DNA from: Bacteroidales bacterium
GTDB taxonomy: Bacteria > Bacteroidota > Bacteroidia > Bacteroidales > Lentimicrobiaceae
Direction of reading: 5' to 3'
Length of the DNA: 64,000 bases
NCBI GenBank assembly: GCA_016788045.1
Contig: JAEUTG010000029.1
Coordinates: 1-64,000, forward strand
Within the stretch, counting starts at the first letter, position 1. Each line of letters starts with the position of its first letter. The notes beneath the pieces are model-generated. The model was not told the DNA's origin. It saw nothing but the letters and a program-made list of their open reading frames with translations, and did no database searches. Below are positions 8,202 through 17,007 of this stretch, piece by piece. The translations under genes and the position numbers were made by a program.

Positions 8202-9464
8202 ATGAAGAAGTTTCTGCTCATGATTTTTCTAGCTTTCTACATCATGCATCCAACCAACGGTCAGCAAAATAGCTGGACCAGCATCACCGCCAACCTGCCT
8301 GACTTTATCAACGACACGGTTATCATTAACAACGGAGCAGATACGATCATTGCCAATATCAGCGGGTTGTCATTTATTGACGACAACCATGGCTGGATAT
8401 GTACCAACCATCCTTTCGACGGAGAGCCTTCCGCAGTGTTGGAAACCACGGATGGTGGTGCGACGTGGACTGAGCATGATGCTCCCCTGGCTGCGGCGGA
8501 TATTTACATGGTGGATGAAAATACCGGTTATCTTGGCGCCACCAATGGTATGATTTTCAAGACAGAGGACGGATGTAATACATGGAATTACCACGGGCAC
8601 CTGGGTGCTTATCTGTACGATCTTGGATTTCCGCCGCGTCCGGCTCAAAACGGATATGCCGGTGGTAAAAACGGGACAATGGCCCAAATCACCCCGGAAG
8701 GTGTGTTCCCATTTGATCTGGGGCTGGCCGGCAACGTGTATTGCATCGATTTCCCTTCCGTGGAACGTGGTTATGCCATACTTGATTATCAGATGATCAT
8801 CTATTACATGGATGAAACCTGGCATGTGGAGGCAAGTTACCCTTATGCGGGCAAGGGATGGCTTTATTTCTACAATGATTCCCTCGGTTGGTGTGTCGGT
8901 GACCGGTTTCTGAAAACTGATACAGGGATTGACTGGTACACTACCTCGGTGAACACTGTCCCTGAAGCCCCGCTGACCGGAGTCTTTTTCAATGATGAGT
9001 ACAATGGGTGGGCTGTGGGTGCGCTGGCACAGATATTTTACACCAACAACGGTGGCTCGGATTGGATCAGGCTGGAGCATACCCTGACCAACGGATTCCT
9101 CAACGGCGTTCGTTTCACCTCTCCAACCAATGGATACATATACGGGGGAGAGAAGATACTTTTGAAATACGGGACGTTGATCGGGATAGAGGAAACCGGA
9201 TGGCGAGTGGACAAGGAGAGGGAGGTGGTAGAGGTTTGGCCGAACCCAACCTACAGACAATTCAAAGTTCAAAGTTCAAAGCGTAATGTTGAGTTAGAAA
9301 GAATAGAGATGGTTGATGTTTATGGAAAAATCGTCGAAATGCGGTCCCAGGAACCAGGAACCGGAAACCAGGAAGTGGATATCAGTCACCTGCCGGCCGG
9401 CATCTATATCATCCGGATATCTCTTGATAATCAAACGATTGTGAAGAAAATTGTTAAGTTATGA
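8202..9464 (+). CDS. T9SS cargo protein, YCF48-like beta-propeller
   Basis: 420 residues. It has a signal peptide (about 1-20, ending TNGQQ). The body (20-330) carries repeats of the kind NGWICTNHPF, TTDGGATWTEHD, NTGYLGATNGMIFKTEDG and YNGWAVGALAQIFYTNNGGSDW, as in YCF48/photosystem-II-assembly-factor-like propellers, which in Bacteroidota are used as general secreted modules. The T9SS C-terminal domain starts near 343 (VEVWPNPTYRQF) and ends IVKKIVKL. Unusually, two stretches of this C-terminal domain are encoded by heptanucleotide tandem repeats (9261-9281 and 9347-9374), listed separately. The partner or substrate is unknown. Confidence 0.83.
   Translation: MKKFLLMIFLAFYIMHPTNGQQNSWTSITANLPDFINDTVIINNGADTIIANISGLSFIDDNHGWICTNHPFDGEPSAVLETTDGGATWTEHDAPLAAADIYMVDENTGYLGATNGMIFKTEDGCNTWNYHGHLGAYLYDLGFPPRPAQNGYAGGKNGTMAQITPEGVFPFDLGLAGNVYCIDFPSVERGYAILDYQMIIYYMDETWHVEASYPYAGKGWLYFYNDSLGWCVGDRFLKTDTGIDWYTTSVNTVPEAPLTGVFFNDEYNGWAVGALAQIFYTNNGGSDWIRLEHTLTNGFLNGVRFTSPTNGYIYGGEKILLKYGTLIGIEETGWRVDKEREVVEVWPNPTYRQFKVQSSKRNVELERIEMVDVYGKIVEMRSQEPGTGNQEVDISHLPAGIYIIRISLDNQTIVKKIVKL
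9261..9374 (+). repeat. Two heptanucleotide tandem repeats inside a coding region
   Basis: TTCAAAG is repeated three times at 9261-9281. CCAGGAA is repeated four times, with the third copy CCGGAAA, at 9347-9374. Both encode parts of the T9SS sorting domain (FKVQSSK and RSQEPGTGNQE). Similar period-seven repeats occur in intergenic DNA at 54396, 59947, 60017 and 60057. Confidence 0.85.
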
Positions 9465-9560
9465 AAATTAAACACAACTTGTCCCGCCACGGGAGGGATA
9501 GAATTCTATTGTGATTTCTATGTGCTCTACTGTGCCTATTGTGGTGAAAAATAAAAAACT

Positions 9561-11381
9561 ATGAAAACAAGTAGCCGGAAGACTGGCTCATACCTTACGC
9601 TTCACATCTCACTGCTGCTCTTGGTCTTGTGCCATGCACGCTTAGCCCCGGGCCAGCAGGTAATCTACGTCGATGCCTCCAACAACACCGGCATCGAGAA
9701 TGGCACCCCGGAACATCCGTTCAACACCATCAAAGAAGGTGTCGCCAATTCTACATCAGGTACAACGATAATGATCAGGGAAGGCAACTATTATCCGGAT
9801 TCAACCTGGCAGGCATACCAAAATGCACTTTATCTCAAACCGGGCATTGCACTGACCGGTGAAGGAATGGCAAACACCATCATTCATGGGGTGATAGTTG
9901 ATTGGGATCAGGGAAACCTTTCATGTAAACTCGATGGTATGGCTTTTCTGGAGTATCACTTTGCCCGGGGGCCTTCGGAAGGGCCGTTTGATCAACAGAA
10001 TATCATCAGAAACTGCCAGGCTGATCTGATAGAAATCAACCATTCGGCAGGAACCCCTGTGAATGACTCCACGCCGGGTCCTATCTATGGATTCATGATT
10101 GAAAACAATGATCTCGGAGAAGGTGGCATTCAATTCGCTCAGGGTAGTGGTGTGGCAAACAACAACATCCGAAATAATACCTGTGGAACTATTTTAATTT
10201 ATTCTGGTGCTGGGTATACCTATCTTCTGGATAACAATGATATCCAATATGGGATTATTGATGCCTCGGGAGTATGCAAGACAACCATCAGCAATAATCG
10301 TATATACAACGGAGGTATAATTGATAAAAGCGGAAGTAATCCCTATGGTATTGAGGATCAATTTATTGAATTCAATACCATCACCTGTAATGAAGACTCA
10401 CCCCTTTTTCAGGATGAAGATGTTAAGGCAGCAATCATTGCCCGGCCCACATCTGTCACCATTCGTAATAATACAATTACCTGTTCAGGAATGGTTTATG
10501 GAATATATTCAAAATCGGGCGGGCCATTTCACGTCATTGATAATAACATTCAAACAGAAGAGGCCTTTCAACCCGCCACAGACCCGGATGAAGCTGTTTG
10601 CGGAATTTATACAAAGGCAGGGTGGGGCTATGTTACCGGGAATATTATCTATGGCGGCCAGATCGGATACTACAGCAAAGCGGGAACAGAAGACTTTTCA
10701 GGCAATGAGATTTCAGGTGCATATATTGGATTTCTTTCCAGCGGGGCGGAGGATGTGCATCACAATTCGATTACGAACTGCCATGGCGATGGCATGATCA
10801 TGTATGGTTTGCGCGGCCCTGTCCATAGCAATGTGGTGAAAGATAACGAAGGTTCGGGTATTCATGTCATCAGGCCTGATATTGACCTTGGCGGAGGCAA
10901 TTTTAACGGCGCGGGGAACAATATTATCACCGGAAACGGAAATTTCGACCTGTATATAGATTGCCAGAGTACCGGAAATCCGGTACTATATGCAAAGTAT
11001 AACGTATGGGACCATACGGATGCAGCAGAGATCATGCAGTACGACATCCGCGACGGTTCCGATTCTACGGGGCTGGTGACCGTTGATTTCAGCCCTGTCG
11101 GGTATCTTGGGGCGGAGGAAATGAAGGAAGTGACAGGCTTTGAAATTTTCCCGAATCCAACTTCAGGAAAATTTATGATTTATTCCCCGCCGTCATTTGA
11201 TGATTCCTTCACCATTGAGTTGTTCGACCTGGCCGGCAGGGCGACAGAAATGGTGTCGCATATCAAACAGGGGCAGGATCAAACAGCTTACGATATCAGC
11301 CACCTGCCCGCCGGGGTGTATCTCTGTCGCATCACTGATTCCAACGCTGTGATCATGAAAAAAATCGTAAAGTGCAGATAA
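9561..11381 (+). CDS. T9SS cargo protein with right-handed beta-helix
   Basis: 606 residues. It has a long basic-then-hydrophobic signal peptide (about 1-31, ending PGQQ). A DUF1565-like opening follows (VIYVDASNNTGIENGTPEHPFNTIKEG). A long stack of parallel beta-helix turns (about 60-510) has recurring N-N-x-I and GIYSKSGG, YYSKAGT motifs. Such proteins fold like pectate lyases and often bind or cleave polysaccharides. Catalytic residues could not be assigned, so an enzymatic role is open. The T9SS sorting domain starts near 525 (FEIFPNPTSGKF) and ends MKKIVKCR. It is the last gene of the plus-strand exported-protein run and is followed by about 700 bases without a gene. Confidence 0.83.
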   Translation: MKTSSRKTGSYLTLHISLLLLVLCHARLAPGQQVIYVDASNNTGIENGTPEHPFNTIKEGVANSTSGTTIMIREGNYYPDSTWQAYQNALYLKPGIALTGEGMANTIIHGVIVDWDQGNLSCKLDGMAFLEYHFARGPSEGPFDQQNIIRNCQADLIEINHSAGTPVNDSTPGPIYGFMIENNDLGEGGIQFAQGSGVANNNIRNNTCGTILIYSGAGYTYLLDNNDIQYGIIDASGVCKTTISNNRIYNGGIIDKSGSNPYGIEDQFIEFNTITCNEDSPLFQDEDVKAAIIARPTSVTIRNNTITCSGMVYGIYSKSGGPFHVIDNNIQTEEAFQPATDPDEAVCGIYTKAGWGYVTGNIIYGGQIGYYSKAGTEDFSGNEISGAYIGFLSSGAEDVHHNSITNCHGDGMIMYGLRGPVHSNVVKDNEGSGIHVIRPDIDLGGGNFNGAGNNIITGNGNFDLYIDCQSTGNPVLYAKYNVWDHTDAAEIMQYDIRDGSDSTGLVTVDFSPVGYLGAEEMKEVTGFEIFPNPTSGKFMIYSPPSFDDSFTIELFDLAGRATEMVSHIKQGQDQTAYDISHLPAGVYLCRITDSNAVIMKKIVKCR

Positions 11382-11909
11382 TCTGAGATTAATTATATCA
11401 GGATGTCGTTCAGTAGTTCCGCTGGAAATTCTCAAAAACCCGGATGAATGCCTGCCATAACTTTCATGTGAGCAACAAAAATGTAACGCAGAGTTTTATA
11501 TTTTTGAATTTCTGATCAACGCACCCGATGTCTGGACTTATACACCGGCAGCCGGCCGGTTCTTTTGTCCTGTTGATGCTGACCTTTTATCTGCTTCGTA
11601 AGCTGGCTGCAAAAATTTTCCGGGTCTCTATTCTTATGAGTGGGAAAGAGCCTTCATGGAATGAAATATTCAGATTGGTTAAAAACCCCGGCTGATTTAA
11701 AAACCGGCATCAGTGGGTATTGCTGCTGAAAGAGTTACCTGGGATGCCTTTTACCTGACTAATTCTATTCCATTATTCCGTTGATGTTCTTTATTCAGAT
11801 GATCTGAAAGGTATTGAATAACAATGCAAATCTGCTAAAAATAATGATAATCATCACGATAACTGTCAGGATTGGATCTTTGCGCCTGTCGCGAGAATTC
11901 GGGGTCTTT

Positions 11910-11937
11910 GCCTGCCTGACTGCACAGGCAGACAGGC
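11910..11937. repeat. 28-base imperfect palindrome (GCCTGCCTGACTG / CACAGGCAGACAGGC)
   Basis: It is nearly identical (one base difference) to 19082-19109, and related to longer palindromes at 54743-54792 and 57286-57335 and a degenerate one at 63371-63397. All are intergenic, and each could form a stable hairpin. Confidence 0.75.
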
Positions 11938-12029
11938 GTGATTCTTAGCATCAGCGGACTATTGATATTCAGGAAACGTATTTTTTCAAAATCTGAGCTT
12001 CTATCCGGAACTACTTCAAAGACGTAAAA

Positions 12030-12063
12030 AAAAAGAAAGAGGCTGCACATTTGTTGCAGCCTC
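12030..12063 (-). terminator. Rho-independent terminator for the minus-strand gene at 12093
   Basis: The stem GAGGCTGCA (12039-12047) pairs with TGCAGCCTC (12055-12063) around a 7-base loop. On the minus strand it is followed by a U-rich tract (complement of AAAAAAAAAGAAA). It lies 30 bases beyond the stop codon. Confidence 0.8.
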
Positions 12064-12092
12064 CTGAACCGGGAAACAGGATAGTATCGTAC

Positions 12093-12587
12093 TCATGATT
12101 TCCTGTTGTTTTCACTAATGACTCTTACATTGAAACTGGTCAGAATGTATTCATTTACATTTTCTCTGGTCAGAAGTTTAAGGAGGCCATTTTCAAATTC
12201 ATAATACCGGTAAACCCTGTTGATCGGGGCGATTTCGCCGTTTAAGGGATCATATTTGCTGCAGTTGCTGCAGTACCTGTATAAGCGGTTGCCGTTTCTC
12301 ATCGCGATAAACTCCATAAAGGCATAGTCAATGGTATCACCCGAACGATCAATCAGTGGCTGCAGTTCATACTGATGGCCGTTCAACCGGTATGCTACTA
12401 CCTTTCCATTGGAAACCTTTACTACACTACCTTCAGGGGTATAGATCCATGTCCTGAAAAGCCCGATCCGCATGTGGCGGCATAAGTAAGTTATTCCATC
12501 TGCAACAACAAAGTTATCCCCTGTTGATTCAGCCATTGCAACTGTTGAAAATATCAACAGCATGAATGTTATCAGTGGCGTTTTCAT
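12093..12587 (-). CDS. Small secreted protein of unknown function (paralogue of the next gene)
   Basis: 164 residues. It has a signal peptide (about 1-19, MKTPLITFMLLIFSTVAMAES). The mature part contains TYLCRHMRIGLFRTWIYTPEGSVVKVSNGKVVAYRLNG, then LMEF-like and RNGNRLYRYCSNCSKYDP motifs. The whole layout matches the neighbour at 12660-13133 (TYFCEKMNKGLFNV, DGTILKVPFGKVDSY, SRNGLRLYKYCEFGEC). I do not recognise the family. The three cysteines (one near the N terminus, two in CSNC) suggest a disulfide-stabilised periplasmic or secreted protein. It is followed by a terminator. Confidence 0.75.
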   Translation of the reverse strand: MKTPLITFMLLIFSTVAMAESTGDNFVVADGITYLCRHMRIGLFRTWIYTPEGSVVKVSNGKVVAYRLNGHQYELQPLIDRSGDTIDYAFMEFIAMRNGNRLYRYCSNCSKYDPLNGEIAPINRVYRYYEFENGLLKLLTRENVNEYILTSFNVRVISENNRKS

Positions 12588-12659
12588 AACACTTGTTTTA
12601 GATTGTTAAACACTTTGCCATACGCGTCATTCAAGCGGGAACTCAGTGCATTGTTTCAT

Positions 12660-13133
12660 TCAGAGCACTTCAATCCCAAAGAAAGGAAGCACTGTTGGGG
12701 CATTTTTCTGATCAACCAGCAGGTAGAACTTCCCATCCTGAAATACAAAAAATGCTTGCTGTTCATGCGCTTTCTTATAGGTATTGTCACACAGATTCCC
12801 GCATTCGCCAAATTCGCAGTATTTGTATAGCCTCAACCCATTGCGGGAAGTGATGTATTCCATCAGGGCAGTGCAGTCTTCAGGAGCACCCGCACATTTT
12901 AGGGGGAGCCTTTCAAACAAACGTCCTTTGCAACAATAGGAATCCACTTTTCCAAACGGCACCTTGAGTATGGTTCCATCGTCTAAAGTGATTTTTACAT
13001 TGAACAACCCCTTATTCATCTTTTCACAGAAGTATGTTTTTCCTCCCGTTGTAACGTAATTGGGGATTCCGGCAGCTGTTACCAGCGTGTTCGCAAAAAA
13101 TAACAGCAGCAATACAGCAATAAGTCTTTTCAT
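12660..13133 (-). CDS. Small secreted Cys-rich protein of unknown function (tandem paralogue)
   Basis: 157 residues from the ATG at 13133, chosen over an upstream start (13199) because it opens into the signal peptide MKRLIAVLLLLFFANTL and is preceded by a strong AGGAGG ribosome-binding site 6-7 bases upstream, which is unusual here. The mature protein carries paired cysteines (SYCCKGRLFERL, KCAGAPEDC, KYCEFGECGNLC). It is homologous along its length to the protein at 12093, from which it is separated by 72 bases, so the pair arose by tandem duplication and is probably co-transcribed. No function can be assigned. Confidence 0.75.
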   Translation of the reverse strand: MKRLIAVLLLLFFANTLVTAAGIPNYVTTGGKTYFCEKMNKGLFNVKITLDDGTILKVPFGKVDSYCCKGRLFERLPLKCAGAPEDCTALMEYITSRNGLRLYKYCEFGECGNLCDNTYKKAHEQQAFFVFQDGKFYLLVDQKNAPTVLPFFGIEVL

Positions 13134-13442
13134 GATAATTTCCTCCTGTTTAAGGTTAGTAATTGATGGAATAAAATTACTTAACAAGCTGTAGTACAAT
13201 CAAATGTATTCGACTACTTATGTAAAGCAATCTGTAAGTCATTGACCGTTTACGGGTGGGTTTTTACAGCATAAAACAGCCGGTTCACCGATCGGGCAAA
13301 CCTGGAAATTCAATTCAATGAAATAAGCTTGTCGGAAATAGCAATGGATTACCCTGGTTCTGGTTCCCGGAATCAAAGTTTTCCTATGGAAATGAATCTT
13401 TCTTCCCCGGTGGAATCAGGTCTTATTCCCGGTTGTTCAGGG
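13134..13442. other. Intergenic region between same-strand genes
   Basis: About 310 bases separating the kinase stop from the small secreted-protein operon. It contains the AGGAGG leader of the small gene (about 13138-13147 on the minus strand) but no clear terminator or gene. Confidence 0.5.
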
Positions 13443-16400
13443 TTAACTAAATTTGATTCCGTCAACAGGAATCAGAACCCTGAATTCGCTGCCTTTCCCC
13501 GGTTCGCTGCTGACCTCAATGCGGCCTCCGTGTTTTTCGATCAATTCCCTGCAAAGAATCAATCCCAACCCAGTGCCGGGTTCCTGTTCGGTTCCTTTCG
13601 TCTTATTAGATGCATCAATATTAAAAAGCTTCCCAACTTTCTCTGCTGAAATGCCAATACCGCTGTCCTTTACGCTTAATATGCAGAAATCATCGCTTTC
13701 TGAAACGCTGACATAGATCTCACCATTTCTGCGGGTAAACTTCAATGCATTGGTGAGTAGATTCCGGAATATTGTTTTGATCATGTTTACATCCCCGTTA
13801 ATCTGCCTGCAAGGGCTATAATCGGTAAAAATCTGAATATTCTTCCGTGATGCCTGAACTGCAACGAGTCCGATGCTTTCTTCAATCAAGACTTTAAGAT
13901 CGACTGGCTCTGGCCTGAACATTATAATGCCGGTTTGTGAACGTGCCCACAACAAAAGGTTTTCGAGTAATTCATAGGCTTGCTGTGAGGATGTTTTTAT
14001 ACTTTCAAGGTTTTTTTGGAGCTTGAGCGGATCAATATTGTTTAAGGTTATCAATAGAATATCGGTCAATCCGATAATGGTGTTGAATGGATTGCGGAGA
14101 TCGTGGGCAATGATGGAGAAAAATTTATCCTTTGCTGCATTCAATTCATTCAATTCATCATTCTTATTCAGTATTTCAGTTTTCTGCTTTTCGATCAGCT
14201 GGGTCCTCAACCTTACTTTTTCCTCCAGAATCTTTCGTTCCCTGATATGATTCCGTTCCCGCATATTGATATACAATACTACAAGGAATACGATAAGCAG
14301 AAAATAGGTCAGGTATGCCAGGGTGCTCCTCCACCAGGGTGGATGGACCAGGATCGATAGATGAACCCCGGTTTCGTTCCAAACCCCGTCGTTGTTGCAT
14401 CCTTTTACCCTGAAGGTGTATTCTCCCGGTGAAAGCCTGGTAAAAGCGACAAAATTACGTCGGCCGATGTCTATCCAGTTGTCGTCGATACCTTCGAGCA
14501 TATAGGCATAGGCATTTTTGGAAGGGTTGGTAAACTCCAGGGCCGCAAATTCAATGGTTAATGAGTTCTCATTGTAAGCGAGATCTATTTGTCCGCTCTT
14601 CTCAAGGTTTATATATTTCCTCGTGCCTTTGGCAATGAGATAGGCAGAATTAATTGCAATCACTGGTATATGAGGATTGTCTTTAAGAGAATCAGGAAAA
14701 AAAGAATTCAAACCGTTCATCCCTCCGAAAAACAGCTCCCCTTCTTCACTGATGCAGGCAGCGCCGAGGTTAAATTCAGGACTTTGTAAACCATCTTCCA
14801 CCGAATAACAGCGAAACTTTTTACCGCCTGCATCAAAACGGCACAAACCATTTCCAGTGGCAACCCAAAGGCAATTATTTTTATCCTTCAGAATACTGTA
14901 AACTAAATTGCTGGGAAAGCCGCCGTCCTTTGAATAACTGCTGAATACGCTATCTTTCAATGAAAAACGGTTCAGATAGGTGTTGGTTCCTATCCAGATG
15001 TCACCCTGCTGGTCTTCACACAAAGCAGTGATAAAATTATCTGAAAGGGTTCCACCTTTGTTCTCATCTTTTCTGAAATGAATCAGCGCCTTGTTTCTAG
15101 GATCAATAACATCCAGACCATCGATGGTTCCAATCCAGATATTTCCTCGCTTGTCTTCGAGTAAAGCATAAACCAGATTAGAACTGATATTGTGGTCAGC
15201 CTCTGCTCCTGCATAATAATGCTCAGGTTGGGGATTGTCTCTGCCAACCTTATATAATCCATCGTTGGTAGCAATCCAATAGGACCCTTGCCGGTCCTGC
15301 ATCATCAGGTTGATTCTCAATCCACTGAATCCGGGCATCCAGGCATAACTGAGAAGTTTACCGGGGCTGAGAAAACGTTGCTTCCCCCTGTCGTAAATCA
15401 GAAGGCCATCGCGGGTTCCCAGCCATATATTCTGCTGCGCATCTTTAAAAATGCAATGGACAAAGTCGTTGGGAATGTAATGCTGACCTGACAAAAATGA
15501 AGAATAGTGTTCAACGCTGCCTGTTTTCCGGTCGTACAGATTGAGTCCCTGCCCCCAGTTTCCGATCCAGAGAACATCGTTCCGATCCTTGTATACGGAA
15601 GCTATCACATTACCAGCCAGATCAACAGAATAGGGTGAATCCCAATTCCGGTAGAGATTAAAATTCTGTCTTTTCAGATCGGTTTTATTAAGCCCCGAGA
15701 GCGTGCCTACCCAAAGGTTGCCCGTATTGTCGATTGTCAGCGAAAGATTGATATTGTGATTAAGCCCGCTTTTTTCGGCGGTGAACCTCTCCGATACCAG
15801 GCTGTTGTTCTTGTTCCGGTAAACCCGGTTCAGGCCTCCTCCTTCCGTTGCAATCCAAAGGTTTCCTGAATTATCTCCAACAATGGACCTGATGAAATTA
15901 TTGCTTAGTGCAACATTACTCTGTGAACTGAAGTAATGAATGAAGCTGTTACTGCCGGTTTTCAACAGATTCAATCCGCCCGATGTCCCGATCCAGAGAT
16001 CACCCTGCTGATCCTCGTATAAGGAAGTTACATTATTGTCAGACAAGCTTGAAGGATCAGAAGCAATATGATTGAAAACCCTGAAAGTTCCGGTGCCGGG
16101 AGAGAATCTGGCAAGGCCTCTTGTTGAAGCGATCCACACGTAGCCCTGACTGTCTTCCAGTACCGGTATTCTATGGTCTTTTACACTTCCGTCGAAAGAC
16201 AATGGGCTGATAAAATGAACGAATGAACCGGTTTTAGGATTGCAGACAGTAAGAACCGGCGGTGTATTGATGAGAATTTTACCACCGGCGGTATATTTCA
16301 CATCATAAACGCAGTCGGCAATCTTAGTCCCATAGGGCGTACTATAAACCACCCTTTTAAATTGATTTTCTTTTCTGTCATACCTGATCAGGCCACCCTT

Positions 16401-16712
16401 AGTCCCTATCCACAGGTTCGCCTCCTTATCCTCCGCGATGCTGTAAATCCAGTTATTGGGGATCGAAGTTGTATCGCCCGGTTTATAGTTAAAAACCTCA
16501 AAATTGTATCCGTTGAATTTGTTCAGCCCGTTTTGGGTGCCAACCCATAAGTATCCTCTTGAATCCTGAAATATGCAATTGACAACACTCTGTGAGAGTC
16601 CGTCTTCAATGGAGTATCCCGAAAAAAAATATTGCTGTGCAGGGGAATGCAAACATACCAGGAGAAAAATTCCAGTAAACAGTGACCTTTTAATTAAGCA
16701 ATGCGTGAGCAT
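13443..16712 (-). CDS. Propeller-type sensor histidine kinase without receiver or AraC domains
   Basis: 1089 residues from the ATG at 16712, which opens the signal peptide (MLTHCLIKRSLFTGIFLLVC ... PAQQ). In-frame ATGs at 16769 and 16832 only add non-signal sequence. About 14 Reg_prop blades (GYLWVGTQNGLNKF, GDLWIGTSGGLN, NIWIGTIDGLDVID) form a large periplasmic double propeller (20-720). Then come a Y_Y_Y domain (about 725-790), one span (about 795-820), a coiled coil, a HisKA domain with phosphoacceptor His870 (FFSIIAHDLRNPF) and a HATPase with N-box NLLTNALKF and GTGLGLILCREL. It resembles Bacteroides hybrid systems but lacks the C-terminal receiver and AraC parts, so it must pass phosphate to a separate regulator. 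The LytTR regulator 295 bases upstream is a physical but unproven candidate. Confidence 0.88.
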   Translation of the reverse strand: MLTHCLIKRSLFTGIFLLVCLHSPAQQYFFSGYSIEDGLSQSVVNCIFQDSRGYLWVGTQNGLNKFNGYNFEVFNYKPGDTTSIPNNWIYSIAEDKEANLWIGTKGGLIRYDRKENQFKRVVYSTPYGTKIADCVYDVKYTAGGKILINTPPVLTVCNPKTGSFVHFISPLSFDGSVKDHRIPVLEDSQGYVWIASTRGLARFSPGTGTFRVFNHIASDPSSLSDNNVTSLYEDQQGDLWIGTSGGLNLLKTGSNSFIHYFSSQSNVALSNNFIRSIVGDNSGNLWIATEGGGLNRVYRNKNNSLVSERFTAEKSGLNHNINLSLTIDNTGNLWVGTLSGLNKTDLKRQNFNLYRNWDSPYSVDLAGNVIASVYKDRNDVLWIGNWGQGLNLYDRKTGSVEHYSSFLSGQHYIPNDFVHCIFKDAQQNIWLGTRDGLLIYDRGKQRFLSPGKLLSYAWMPGFSGLRINLMMQDRQGSYWIATNDGLYKVGRDNPQPEHYYAGAEADHNISSNLVYALLEDKRGNIWIGTIDGLDVIDPRNKALIHFRKDENKGGTLSDNFITALCEDQQGDIWIGTNTYLNRFSLKDSVFSSYSKDGGFPSNLVYSILKDKNNCLWVATGNGLCRFDAGGKKFRCYSVEDGLQSPEFNLGAACISEEGELFFGGMNGLNSFFPDSLKDNPHIPVIAINSAYLIAKGTRKYINLEKSGQIDLAYNENSLTIEFAALEFTNPSKNAYAYMLEGIDDNWIDIGRRNFVAFTRLSPGEYTFRVKGCNNDGVWNETGVHLSILVHPPWWRSTLAYLTYFLLIVFLVVLYINMRERNHIRERKILEEKVRLRTQLIEKQKTEILNKNDELNELNAAKDKFFSIIAHDLRNPFNTIIGLTDILLITLNNIDPLKLQKNLESIKTSSQQAYELLENLLLWARSQTGIIMFRPEPVDLKVLIEESIGLVAVQASRKNIQIFTDYSPCRQINGDVNMIKTIFRNLLTNALKFTRRNGEIYVSVSESDDFCILSVKDSGIGISAEKVGKLFNIDASNKTKGTEQEPGTGLGLILCRELIEKHGGRIEVSSEPGKGSEFRVLIPVDGIKFS

Positions 16713-17007
16713 TGCCTTACATGATAGCAATTGCAATCTGAAATGACACAGTTTCTGCCTGACTGACATGTTCAAAGGCTTTTCAGTATTGCATTCAAAA
16801 ATACGAAATTTAAGGGGGTATTTCAAGAACAACCTGCAGTAAAACCTGCTTTGCTAGAAAGAGTGGTACTTTGAGTCAATTTTCATTTTCAGGGAAGCTG
16901 CCCTTTCATGAGATCTGAATTTTATCATCAGCATTTTTTGTGCAGGTTCCTCAGAGAAATATGCTGCCTGTCTCGTTTTTTGTAATAAGATGTTAAAATA
17001 CAGCCAC

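Larger units (their letters stand above)
11382..12092. other. Intergenic region between convergent genes
   Basis: About 710 bases with no convincing ORF on either strand. It contains a copy of the mobile palindrome at 11910-11937 and a terminator facing the minus-strand gene at its right end. Otherwise I see nothing in it. Confidence 0.6.

Noticed and set aside
8370-9272. A 300-residue ORF on the minus strand
   Set aside because: It lies entirely opposite the YCF48-like T9SS gene, whose signal peptide, repeats and sorting domain are all consistent. The antisense product has no recognisable features.
4122-11381. Possibility that the propeller/FISUMP run is a polysaccharide utilisation locus
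   Set aside because: No SusC/SusD pair and no certain glycoside hydrolase is present in the run. The amylase-family gene is more than 50 kb away.
12603-12830. A 75-residue plus-strand ORF
   Set aside because: It is antisense to the small Cys-containing secreted protein at 12660, which has a clear signal peptide, a ribosome-binding site and a paralogue.
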